NCBI GenBank assembly: GCA_019651435.1
Contig: BOYI01000002.1
Location: 1-64,000, forward strand
Length of the DNA stretch: 64,000 nucleotides
Origin: Pelagibacteraceae bacterium
GTDB taxonomy: Bacteria; Pseudomonadota; Alphaproteobacteria; HIMB59
Direction: 5' to 3'
Each line of letters starts with the position of its first letter. The stretch's first letter is position 1. This document shows positions 29,029-38,470 of this stretch, piece by piece. Below the pieces are notes generated by a model. The model ran no database searches, was not told the DNA's origin, and was given only the letters and a program-made list of their open reading frames with translations. The position numbers and the translations under genes were made by a program.

Positions 29029-30024
29029 ATGAACTTCATAAAAAAAATAATTCGAGTTCTGTTCTTTTATTTGGGCTTGAATTCAGTGCAAAAGCTTGAA
29101 TTGTGGTACAATCACAATTGCTGAAATGAACTGGGCATCTGCAGAAATGTTTGCTCATGTTGATAAATTAATTTTAGAAAATGCCTATGGATGTGATGTT
29201 GAGCTTGTTCACGGTGACACAATGCCTACTGCTACATCAATGATGGAAAAGAGAGCGAGCCAGATGTTGCTCTGGAATTATGGATCAATTCTGTTCGTAT
29301 AGCATTAGATGCAGCCACTGCTGAAGGAAGACTTCATTACGCTTCCACTGAAATTTTTATCTGATACAGGTGAAGAAGGATGGTGGATTCCTCAATATTT
29401 GGCTGATGCAAATCCAGACATCGTCACAGTTGAGGATGCTTTAGCGAGACCCTGATTTATTTCCTCATCAGAAGGTGATGGTGCTGCTCTTATGCTTGTC
29501 CATCAGGTTGGAACTGTCAAATTACTACTGGTAACCTCTTTCCAAGCATTTGACGGTGAGGGAAAAGGTTTTAACCTTGTAGATCGCAGTTCAGGTGGAG
29601 CTCTTGCTGGTTCTATCGCTGAGGCTTATGAAAAAGGTGAAGGTTGGCTTGGTTATTACTGGGCGCCAACAGCTATTTTAGGTAAGTATCCAATGAAAAG
29701 TTAGATTTTGGTGTAGCACACGATATGAAGAGTGGAATACTTGTACAGCTATAGAGGTTGTGCTGATCCTCCAGAAGAATTCATGGGTTGTTTCCTCTGT
29801 GTTTACAGTTGTTACAGATAACTTCAAAATTCAACTGGACCAGGAATGGATTATATCTCTAGAGAGCATTACCTAACTCAGTTGCTTGGCTTGAACTATT
29901 AGCATGGAAGGATGATAATCAGGCATCTGGTGAAGATACAGCTATCTATTTCTTGCAAAACTATGGTGAGTGGAAAAGCTGGATACCTTTTGATGCTCAA
30001 TTAGAAGTTCTAAACGCACTGTAA
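29029..30024 (+). CDS. proX: Glycine betaine/onium-binding protein ProX (OpuAC type), frameshifted
   Basis: Periplasmic binding protein for the ProVW permease. ATG at 29029 has a strong ribosome site, GGAGG at 29018-29022. A signal peptide (MNFIKKIIRVLFF) precedes ITIAEMNWASAEMFAHVDK; ELWINSVRIAL, GEEGWWIPQYLADANPDIV, EKGEGWLGYYWAPTAIL and SSVFTVVTDN follow. The Trp-rich segments GWLGYYW and EEGWWIP fit the aromatic cage that holds a quaternary ammonium or sulfonium head. Ten or so breaks; the stop TAA is at 30022-30024. About 330 residues. Substrates likely include betaine, DMSP or carnitine. Confidence 0.9.
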
Positions 30025-30040
30025 TAATTATTTCATCTAA

Positions 30041-30062
30041 GAAGTGGGCTTTTGCCCACTTC
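30041..30062 (+). terminator. Perfect hairpin between proX and proW
   Basis: GAAGTGGGC, loop TTTT, GCCCACTTC: nine perfect pairs, 16 bases after the proX stop and 26 before the proW ATG. No T-run follows, so it is more likely an mRNA 3'-stabilising or attenuating hairpin that keeps binding protein in excess over permease. Confidence 0.65.
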
Positions 30063-30087
30063 CTGAGAACCCCTGCTAAAAAATTTT

Positions 30088-30974
30088 ATGGAAAAGTTAT
30101 TTTTATCAGAATTTACGCAGATTAAGTCGAGAAACTCTTCGTTTTATAAAAAAGGGTTTTGACCATCTTACAGGGCTTTTCAAGAGAATATGGTAGTACT
30201 ATTGAGGCAGTTTTTGATCCAGTGCTATATTTTTAGTCTGGTTTGAAAAGAGTATTACAAAATTCACCTTGGCCTTTAGTTCTAATTTGTTTTTGGCTAT
30301 AATTTATTTTGGTAGCAAAAATATCAGTAACTGTAAGGTTCTTTATTTTGCTTTTCTTTTAATTGATTTTTGGAATGTGGGAAGACACCATGTCAACTGT
30401 TAGTATTATTGGTGTTTACCCTACTATCTATTGGGATTAGTATTCCGGTTGGCGTGCTGATGGCAAAATCAGGGAACGTGCTCAAAGGATCTGTACTCCA
30501 ATAGTAGATGTTATGCAGACGATGCCAAGCTTTGTGTACTTAATTCCTGTCGTTATGTTATTGGGTATTGGTAAAATTCGGGTTTATTAGCAGTGGTTAT
30601 TTATGCAATACCTCCTATTAGACTTACTAATTTGGGAATAAGAAGTTGATAGCGAGTGTTAGAAGCGGCGGATGCTTTTGGTGCTAATCCTAGACAAAAA
30701 TTATTTCAAATTCAGCTACCTTTGGCCCTTCCAACAATTTTTGCTGGAATAAACCAAGCTATTAGCAGTGGCACTAGCGATGGTTGTTGCAAAACTCTAT
30801 GATTGGTGTCAAAGGTCTAGGCCAACCAGTTTTAAAAGCTATTACAAATCAATACTTTGCAATGGGATTTATTTAATGGTTTAGCGGTTGTTTTTGTTAA
30901 CGATAATTTTTGATCGAGTATCGCAATCATTTGGTCATCGTATCCAACAGCATAGAACCGGTGCAAGAGACTAA
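30088..30974 (+). CDS. proW: Glycine betaine/onium ABC permease ProW, frameshifted
   Basis: Membrane subunit of the ProVWX importer. From ATG 30088 ([16 protein letters not shown]). Readable core: [75 protein letters not shown] (the EAA loop that docks on ProV), [14 protein letters not shown] and [13 protein letters not shown]. Breaks occur throughout, several in T runs. Stop TAA at 30972-30974. Placed after proX and directly before dmdA, suggesting that the imported compound includes DMSP. Confidence 0.88.
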
Positions 30975-30977
30975 CAC

Positions 30978-32122
30978 TGTTTTTAAAAATAATAAATATT
31001 ACCTAACATTCTTGAAATTTTCTTTAGCTAAAGCGCTCGACACGTTCAACACCTTTTACTGAATTGATTGAATCTTATGGAGTGGAATCTATACCGTCTA
31101 CAATCATGCTGCTGCCCGCTTCATTTAAGGGGGTTGGTGAAGATTATGAGCATTTAAAGAAAAAGCGTTCAGCTTCCAATGGGATGTTTCTGGGGAGCGA
31201 CAAGTTCAAATTAAGGGCCTGATGCATCAAGACTAATTCAGTTGATTGCCTGTAGGGATCTATCAAGTGCCCAAAAAATATTTGTTACTATTTGCCCTAT
31301 TGTTGATGAAAAGGGAAAGATACTAAATGACCCTCTTTTAATGAAAATTAGTGATGATACATGGTGGGTATCCATAGCTGACTCAGATGTATTGCTCTAC
31401 GCCAAGGGCTTTCATTAGGTTTAAAATTACAATGTGAAATTACTGAACCCAATACTATAAACCCCCTTGCTGTTCAAGGTCCTTTTCATTTGATTTAATG
31501 CAAAGAATATTTGGTGAGGAGATTTTTAAATCTAAAGTTTTTCCATTTTCAAAATTTTATCAAAAACATCCGCTTGACGATTGCTGAATCAGGATGGTCA
31601 AAACAAGGTGGCTTCGAAATTTATGTAGATAATGATGACTTGGGTGTTGAGCTATTTAAAGAATTAATGATCAAAAAGGTCAGGATTTAGATGTTCGTCA
31701 CTTGGTTGCCCTAATTTAATAGAACGTATAGAAGGAGGATTGTTATCGTATGGTAATGACATGGATATGAGGGATACGCCTTTAGAGTGTGGTTTAGAAC
31801 GGTTTGTGTCATTTAATCCAAATATACAATACTTAGGTAAGGAATATTTACTGAAACAGTCTAAAGAAGGAATACAGCAATCCCTCATTGGACTTAAACT
31901 TGAGCGAGACCATCTCTCTATAACTAAACATTTACCTATTTACTATGAAAGAAAAAATCGGCGAATTGCGATCGGGTTGTTACAGTCCTACTTTTAAATG
32001 CTGCTTAGGTATTGCATGGTTGATAAAACTCATCAAACTCTTTGATCAAGATCTAAAACTACAAATAAATGGCATTGAAAATCACAAATGACAAACTACC
32101 TTTAAAAATAGGTATTGCAATC
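30978..32122 (+). CDS. dmdA: DMSP demethylase DmdA-like protein (GcvT family), frameshifted
   Basis: Tetrahydrofolate-dependent aminomethyltransferase-fold enzyme; DmdA demethylates dimethylsulfoniopropionate to methylmercaptopropionate. Readable parts: RSTRSTPFTELIESYGVES near the start after repair, GEDYEHLKKK, ARDLS-like CRDLSSAQK, DTWWVSIADSDVLLYAKG, AESGWSKQGGFEIYVDND, GCPNLIERIEGGLLSYG and DTPLECGLERFVSFN. These motifs suit DmdA better than glycine-cleavage T protein or dimethylglycine demethylase, by memory of SAR11 DmdA. About 370 residues. Start not resolved; the left limit lies 4 bases after proW. Many breaks. Confidence 0.72.
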
Positions 32123-32147
32123 CCATTTTAAAGGTTTAACTAAGCCT

Positions 32148-33392
32148 AATGTTTGGAACGATTATAAATTCTTGGGCCTTATTTAGTGGCTTTGGTATGA
32201 TCATGCTCGCTCATGCTCTTCAAGGTACACTTTAAATATCAATGCAGTTGTTCTAATTTTCTGATTTTGAAATAGGTTATTTTTTACAGGTTATTTTGTT
32301 GGTTTTATTTAGTTCCGTCAATGTCCAAAGCTTATAAAAATGTGGGCATATTCGAGTTTTTGCAGCTTTTGCATCACTGGCTCAATGCTATCCTCTTCAT
32401 TGGGTCATTGTTCATCCTTTTGCTTGGCTAGCTTTTCGAATGATTACTGGCTTTTCATTTGCGCAATCTATATCGTTTGTGAAAGTTGGCTTAATGATCG
32501 TGCGATAATCAGTCAAGAGGTCAACTTATTGGCTTTATATGATTGTCTTATTTCTCACAAGGCAGGAGTGATGCTTGTTAATTTAAAGACAACAACTGAA
32601 GCTCATCTTTAATTTTAACATCCTTATTATTTCATTGCATTGTTCCAATTCTTTGAACAAAAACCAGCTCCAGATTTTACTACTCCTAAATTTTTATCAT
32701 TAAGAGAGCTTTATACAAAATCACCTATGGCTTTCGTTGGTTCTTTTGCTATTGGAATGATCTATTCCGCATTGTTTGGTTTGATTGCTGTATTTGGTGC
32801 TAAAATTGGCCTAAGTATTTTTCAAATCTCTATCTTAGTTTTTGTAAATACATTTGTTGGAGCTATTTTTCAATTTCCTATTGGAAAAATCTCTGACAAA
32901 TTTGATCGTCGAACAATTCTTCTTGTTTTAAACCTTATTGCTATCGGATCTTTAATCTTTGCCTTTTTGTTTGGGTCTATTTCTTTTTATGTTTTGCTGG
33001 TATTTATAGGAATTCACTCTGCTGTGTCACTTCCTTATTATGCTGTTGTGATTTCACACATGAATGATTTTTAGAAAAAGAAGAAATAGTTTCAGCTAGT
33101 TCAACACTTACTTTAGTTAATGCTTTAGGAATGGTAGCAGGTCCGATGCTGGCTTCTGGATTTATGGCTTATTTTGGTGCTTATGGTTATTTTATTTACA
33201 TGATTGTCGTTTATGCAATCGTTGCTCCTTACAACTTTGCTCGTATTCGAGTTGGTCGATCTAGTGATATCTATGAAGATAATACCCTTCCATGATTGTC
33301 CAAGGACAGCTTCTCCTGTTGGAATGCAGTTGGCAACAGATCAAATTATTAATAAAATTGAAGAGGAAGAAGATAACTCGAATGAGCGTTGA
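32148..33392 (+). CDS. MFS transporter (YcaD/sugar-porter-like), frameshifted
   Basis: About 410 residues in twelve hydrophobic segments. N-terminal half is fragmented: MFGTIINSWALFSGFGMI, LQGTLISINAV, FTGYFVGFIF, and ITGFSFAAIYIVCESWLND after repair. Second half is cleaner: MAFVGSFAIGMIYSALFGLI, FQFPIGKISDKFDRRTIL (the conserved loop), HSAVSLPYYAVVISHMND, then MVAGPMLASGFMAYFGAYG. The CESWLN motif is typical of the YcaD group. It ends 10 bases into ridA. In this setting it might export or import an onium breakdown product, which is inference. Confidence 0.8.
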
Positions 33393-33840
33393 ACAAAATC
33401 TTGAAAAATTAGAACTACAATTACCTAATCCAGCAAAACCTGCGGGAAGTTACAAACCTTGTGTGATGTAGATAACATGGCTTACATTTCAGGCCAAGGT
33501 CCCCTTTTAGAGGATGGAACCTTTGCTCAAGGGGTTGTGGGAAAAGATTTAACTCTTGAAATAGCTCAAGAGCATGCCCAAAGATGTGGTCTTGCTATTT
33601 TAGCTGCTCTAAAGAATGAGATTGGAGATTTAAATAAAGTCACCCAGCTTATTAAATTAACGGGCTTTGTGAATTGCACCAATGATTTTACTAAGCAACC
33701 ATTAGTCATTAATGGATGTTCTGATTTGATGAAGAATGTTTTGGCGAAAAAGGCGTTCATGCTCGAGCGGCAGTGGGAGTAAACTCTACCTCTTGGTTTT
33801 TCTGTAGAAATAGAAGCTATTTTTCAAATTCAAATATAAT
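33382..33840 (+). CDS. RidA/YjgF-family protein, two frameshifts
   Basis: RidA-type enzymes hydrolyse reactive enamine/imine intermediates of pyridoxal-phosphate enzymes. From ATG 33382: MSVEQNLEKLELQLPNPAKP, then after a break near 33465 DNMAYISGQGPLLEDGTF, VGKDLTLEIAQEHAQRC and KVTQLIKLTGFVNCTNDF. A break near 33745 restores VHARAAVGVNSLPLGFSVEI, the usual ending with the conserved Arg, and the stop at 33838-33840. About 152 residues, the longer RidA subgroup found in alphaproteobacteria. Overlaps the MFS gene, so co-translated. Confidence 0.87.
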
Positions 33841-33907
33841 TTCTAGATTGACAACCAAATTATTTTAGCAAAATATCTTTGAAGGAATTATATTTGAGGG
33901 TGGTGCC

Positions 33908-35000
33908 ATGGAGGTTCAATTTCAAAACAACTCACTCAGTGTGAGTCATCAAAATAAAATCTATCAACTACATCCAGTCTGGCTAAGAGAGCGTTTACCT
34001 GGCGATGAGTACTTTGATATAGATACCCATCAACGTTTATATGAGCCCTCTTCAATAGATTTAGATCTGCAAATTTCATCAGCTACTCTTTCTGATCATT
34101 TGCTTAATATTGAATTTAATGACGGTGTGAAGGGTTCTATAATATGAATAATCTTTTATTAGAAATGGATGATGAAAAAATAAACGTGGTCCTTACCAAA
34201 AAGAATTTTATGGAACTCAAACTTAAGTCAATTTCCAGAAGCGCATTTTGAAGAAGAAATGGCAGAAAAAAAATCAACGTACGATCTCTTGATTGATTTT
34301 TATAAATATGGATTTGTCATTATTAAAAATGTGCCCACTGAAGACAAATATCTTCTCAAGTTTGTAAACTCCATTGGTCCAGTAAAAATACAAATTTTGG
34401 AGAATATTTTGATGTGATGTCAAAACCAAACCCCAATGATTTAGCCTATAAGCCTATTGCATTACCTCCTCAACAGATAATCCTTATCGAAAACCAACAG
34501 CACCTGGTATTCAATTTTTACATTGCCTTCAAAATGAAGTTAGTGGTGGTTTTCAACGCTGTTGATGGTTTTGCGTAGCTGAACATATCAAAACCAACGA
34601 TCCTGAGGCCTTCCAATCACTGACGACAACTAATCTTCGATATCAATTTCAAGACAAAGATATTGTTTTAGAAAACTTGGGAGAGCTAATTGAATTGGAT
34701 GATGATGGAGATTACAAACAAGTCCGCTAAGTACTCGAGTTGACTATGTTCCCCCATTGATACTGAAAAACTTAATACTTTTTACCGTTCTCGAAAGTTA
34801 TTAAGTGAGCTTTATTCTGCATCAGATTTTGAGCTCAAATTTAAATTCAGCCAGGGGATATTATGATGTTTGATAATCACCGCCTTCTCCACGGTCGAAC
34901 TGCTTATGACTCCAATGAGGGGATGCGTCACCTTCAAGGATGTTATTTAGAGTTTGATGCCACTGATGGGAAGCTTCGCCACTTAGCTCGAAAGCTTTAA
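33908..35000 (+). CDS. Gamma-butyrobetaine/trimethyllysine dioxygenase-like enzyme 2, frameshifted
   Basis: Second Fe(II)/2-oxoglutarate dioxygenase of the BBOX/TMLH group, clearly different from the one at 27-28 kb. N-terminus: NKIYQLHPVWLRERLPGDEY, whose WLRER is typical but lacks the Cys of the zinc site. After several breaks, YGFVIIKNVP, then HTDNPYRKPTAPGIQFLHC (His restored by one base near 34476), and FDNHRLLHGRTAYDSNEG followed by HLQGCYLEFDATDG at the C-terminus. About 365 residues. The loss of the Cys and the different neighbours suggest another substrate than enzyme 1, perhaps trimethyllysine, but that is a guess. Confidence 0.83.
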
Positions 35001-35007
35001 ATTTTCA

Positions 35008-36146
35008 ATGGCCGAGTTAGATATCATCTCGGCAGAAGTGTTTGCTGTAAATCAAATGCCCTCAAATTATTTGGGCAAAAGATATGTCTCCAATGTTTGA
35101 GGCTAATATCATCGTCAAACTAACCACTGAGTCTGGTATTGAATGTGTGGGAGGAGTTCTTATTCCAACAGAGCATCATTATGATCACTCTGTTGTCGAG
35201 GCCTGTCGAAATTTATTTCCTGAAATTCTGGAAAAATCTAGAACAACGATCTAAGCTTACTGAATTTATGTTAACTCGTTGTGTTCCACTCAATCCCTCT
35301 TGCTGTTTCTTCTATTGATATTGCATGTGGGATGGATATGCCAAGTCAATTCGATAAACCTCTTTGTGATATTCTGGGAAGAAAAAGAGATAGTATTTCT
35401 CTTATGCTCTACTCCCCTTTTTCATAGCATCGATGAATATATAAACTTTGTTAAAAAATTAGAGGTCAACATTTCCATACCGTCAAATTTCATACATGGT
35501 GTGATGTTGAATTTGATCTTCAAATGGTCTCAAAGTCTGTCCGCTATTTCCAATATGAAATTTATGATTGATTGTGAGCAGCGATATAATCGTGAGGATG
35601 CACTCATTCTAGGTAAAAATTAGATGAATTAAATTTTATTTGGTTTGAAGCACCTTTTAATGATTTTGATTGGGAAAGCTATCAATGGCTTCGACACAAA
35701 TTAAAACACCTGTTATTGGTGCAGGAAACTCCATACTCAACCCCTTCCAAATTGAGCAGTCTCTCAAATTAGATGTTTTTCATCATGCTAGAGTAGATAC
35801 TACCTATGTAGGCGGTATTACAAAAGTCCTAGAAGTGATGAAAATAGCGAAGAATTTCAATAAAAATACTGAGCTTCAGTCTTGGTCCTACCCCTTAGGT
35901 CAAGCAGCGAATTTACATATTATGTTGAGCCATGATAATTGTGATTATTTTGAACAAGTTGTCCCTTTTGAAGACCACGAGCATGGAGCAAAAACCTTTA
36001 TTCGTACAGATCATAAGGGTGAAGTGACCGTGAACCCTGATCCTGGTCTAGGGATAGAAATAGACTGGGACGTAGTTCATCGAGATTGGTATTCGCATCT
36101 AAAACTAGGTCCAAACGGGCTTGAATCAGAAATCCGATCAATCTAG
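35008..36146 (+). CDS. Mandelate racemase/muconate-lactonizing-like enolase-superfamily enzyme, frameshifted
   Basis: From ATG 35008 (MAELDIISAEVFAVNQM). SSIDIACG-like segment near 35310, LGRKRDSISLMLYS, then VKFHTWCDVEFDLQMV carrying a Lys-x-Lys/His position, FIWFEAPFNDFDWESYQWL with the metal Glu, and in the clean C-terminal frame TPVIGAGNSILNPFQIEQ, ARVDTTYVGGITKVLEV and ELQSWSYPLGQAANLHIM. These follow the barrel order of the superfamily: proton abstraction from a carboxylate substrate. About 378 residues. Substrate unknown; its place after a dioxygenase and RidA suggests a hydroxy-acid in onium breakdown. Confidence 0.82.
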
Positions 36147-36172
36147 TTTCCCATCATCAAGTATAAAAGGTC

Positions 36173-36678
36173 ATGAAGTGGCTGATTCAAATTATAAGCA
36201 TCATCACAATTATGACAGAAACAAGTATGGCACAAAACCTCTATAATTTTTCTATTAACGATATTGATGGAATGTAATCAATTTTAATGAATTTCAAGGA
36301 AAACCTATTTTGCTAGTGAACACTGCAAGTCGATGTGGTTTCACCAAACAGTATGCTAATCTCTCCAATCTCATCGGAGTATTTTGATAAAAACTTATTA
36401 TCTTTAGACTCCTTCCAATTCTTTTAAGCAAGAATTAAGTGAGGAGGAAGACGTCAAAAATTTTGCTCAAATATCAAACAAAATTTTTTTTAAACCCGAG
36501 ATCATGATGTTAAAGGAGATAATGCCACCCTCTTTATCAATGGTGAATGACTATGGGAAACCCCACAATGGAATTTTTATAAATATTTATTATGGCCCGG
36601 GGGAACTAGTGAAAATGGGCGTCGATGAAAAGCCTGATAGCAAAAAAAATTTCAGATCAAATTGATCGATTAATTTAA
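36173..36678 (+). CDS. Glutathione peroxidase-family protein, frameshifted
   Basis: From ATG 36173 a signal-like segment MKWLIQIISIITIMTETSMA, then QNLYNFSINDIDG and LLVNTASRCGFTKQY, with the peroxidatic Cys (not Sec) in the usual NTASxCG. The rest is heavily broken: EEDVKNFA, DYGKPPQWNFYKYL-like text after repair, and a tail SDQIDRLI. About 165 residues. Reduces peroxides with thioredoxin or glutathione, here probably in the periplasm. The stop is approximate. Confidence 0.75.
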
Positions 36679-36715
36679 TTTTTAATTTTAATTTTACCTA
36701 TGATTTTTTTTAAAT

Positions 36716-37033
36716 TTAAATTTTTATTTTAGAGTCGTGGTGGGTACTCCAACTATATAGCGATTGAAGAACTGGAATAGCTGACTTTCCAAAATCCGTT
36801 AAAGAGTATTCCACACTCGGTGGCATCACACTGAGAACTGTTCTTTTGACAAGCCCATCATTTTCCATTTCTTTAAGCTGTTTTGAGAGCATTTGTTGGG
36901 TAACCTTGGTTAATCGACTTTTAAGTTTGCCAAATCGATGAGGCTTTTCATTTAAGTGATGAATGATGGGTATTTTCCACTTACCTCCTATTACTTGAAG
37001 AGCTTGTTCTACAGGGCATTTTTCAGTTTTCAT
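36716..37033 (-). CDS. HxlR-family transcriptional regulator
   Basis: Intact, 105 residues, winged helix. MKTEKCPVEQALQVIGGKWK is the family's N-terminus, with the single conserved Cys at residue 6 that senses quinones or electrophiles in YodB/HypR-type members. RFGKLKSRLTKVTQQMLSKQ is the recognition helix region. It is divergent from azoR-pirin, 87 bases apart, so it very likely represses that pair and relieves on Cys oxidation. A CATACAGTATG palindrome covers its own start codon. Confidence 0.93.
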   Translation of the reverse strand: MKTEKCPVEQALQVIGGKWKIPIIHHLNEKPHRFGKLKSRLTKVTQQMLSKQLKEMENDGLVKRTVLSVMPPSVEYSLTDFGKSAIPVLQSLYSWSTHHDSKIKI

Positions 37034-37078
37034 ACAGTATGATTTTATATACTACTATGTTTTTATTGTCTACTAGTA
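37031..37078. promoter_or_regulatory. Candidate HxlR operators between hxlR and azoR
   Basis: Two palindromes: CATAC-A-GTATG at 37031-37041, overlapping the hxlR start codon, and TACTAGTA at 37071-37078. TACTA is also repeated at 37050-37057. Placement suits autoregulation of the repressor and control of the azoR promoter. The site assignment is inferred. Confidence 0.45.
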
Positions 37079-37120
37079 ATTTTCATATCAAAGCTTACAT
37101 AACACTCAAGGAGAAAAACA

Positions 37121-37730
37121 ATGAGCAACATTTTATTTTTAAAAACGAGCCCTAAAAACGAAGGCTCAATTTCAACAGAATTAGGTGAATACCTTGTCAA
37201 TCAATTAACCAGTGTTTCAAAAAGTACTGTAACTAAAAGACAACTTGATGAGGAAATTCCATTTATAAATCAACAGATAATCAACGGGCTTTATGTTGAT
37301 GATAGTCAAAAAAACATTTGAACAAAAAGAAGCTCTAAAATTGTCCGATACCATTGTAGAGGATGTAAATAACCACGATACTATTGTAATCAGTACTCCA
37401 ATATACAATTTCTCTGCACCAGCTGTTTTGAAAGCCTGGGCTGATATGGTAGCCAGAGTAAACAAGACATTTTCCTATACTGAAAATGGGCCTGTAGGAT
37501 TATTAAAAGATAAAAAAGCTTATGTTGTTATTTCCTCTGGGGGAACAAAAGTTGGTAGTGAAATAGACTTTTTTACTCCTTGGATGAAACACTTCCTCAA
37601 ATTTATTGGTATTACTGATGTTGAATTTATTTCTGCCGATCAACTTATGAGTGATGATGGTACTAAGCTTCAACTTGTAAAAAACCAGATCGACGAGCTA
37701 TTCGTAGATGATAAAAAGGAAGTAGCTTAA
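37121..37730 (+). CDS. azoR: FMN-dependent NADH-azoreductase/quinone reductase, one frameshift
   Basis: Flavodoxin-like enzyme that reduces quinones and azo compounds by two electrons. ATG 37121 has AAGGAG seven bases upstream. ILFLKTSPKNEGSISTEL is the phosphate-binding start, then after a single-base break near 37310 DTIVISTPIYNFSAPAVLKA, WADMVARVNKTFSY and KAYVVISSGGTKV continue. About 202 residues, normal. TAATG overlap links it to the pirin gene. With the HxlR regulator and pirin it forms an electrophile-defence unit. Confidence 0.93.
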
Positions 37731-38401
37731 TGATTACTATAAGAAAAAGTGAGGAGAGAGGTCCAAGTAATTTTGGATGGCTTGATAGCAAGCATACTTT
37801 TTCCTTTGGCCATTATTATGATCCTCAAAATATGGGATTTGGAAATCTTAGAGTTATTAACGATGATCGAGTAGACGGGGGAAGAGGCTTTGATGCTCAT
37901 CCTCATAATAACATGGAAATTATTTCTTATGTTATTGAAGGTGCCTTGGAGCATAAAGATAGCATGGGAACTGGATCGGTTATCAAACCAGGAGATGTAC
38001 AACATATGAGTGCTGGAACCGGTGTTGTTCATAGTGAATTTAATCACTCTCCTACTGAGAAAGTGCATTTCTTACAGATATGGATTGTGCCCAAAGAACG
38101 TGATATTGAGCCTAAATACAATCAAAAATATTTCAGTGAAGAAGATAAGCTCAATAAATTAGCTAAAATCATATCTCCTGATGGATCTGATAATTCGATT
38201 GAAATAAATCAAGATACAACGATATATGCCTCGATAGTCGATAAAGACGGCGAAGTTATATTCACTCCTTCTAAAGATAAAGATTATTGGATTCATGTCG
38301 TTCAAGGGGATGTTAATTTTCAAGATTACAATTTAAATGAAGGTGATGGCGTAGCTATCACTAAAGGGGAGTTATCAGAGATGATTTTTTCAATCTTCTA
38401 A
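37730..38401 (+). CDS. Pirin family protein (quercetinase-like bicupin)
   Basis: Intact, 223 residues. N-terminal cupin with GFDAHPHNNMEIISYVIEG (metal His pair) and SAGTGVVHSEFNHSP; FLQIWIVPKERDIEPKY is the pirin signature. Bacterial pirins of this type can oxidise quercetin or act as redox proteins with a bound Fe. The C-terminal half is a second, worn cupin. Coupled by TAATG to azoR. An FeS- or flavin-free role in quinone removal is inferred from the operon. Confidence 0.93.
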   Translation: MITIRKSEERGPSNFGWLDSKHTFSFGHYYDPQNMGFGNLRVINDDRVDGGRGFDAHPHNNMEIISYVIEGALEHKDSMGTGSVIKPGDVQHMSAGTGVVHSEFNHSPTEKVHFLQIWIVPKERDIEPKYNQKYFSEEDKLNKLAKIISPDGSDNSIEINQDTTIYASIVDKDGEVIFTPSKDKDYWIHVVQGDVNFQDYNLNEGDGVAITKGELSEMIFSIF

Positions 38402-38430
38402 TAAAGGAGAGTTTTTATTATTTAAAATAA

Positions 38431-38456
38431 AAAAAGGCCCCCCAAAGGCCCTTTTT
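38431..38456. terminator. Terminator between convergent pirin and amtB
   Basis: AAAAAGGCC, seven bases, GGCCC and a T-run of five: an A-stem-T hairpin that works for both strands. The C/G runs differ by one base between arms, in keeping with a homopolymer error. Confidence 0.75.
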
Positions 38457-38470
38457 AAATGGCCCATTTT

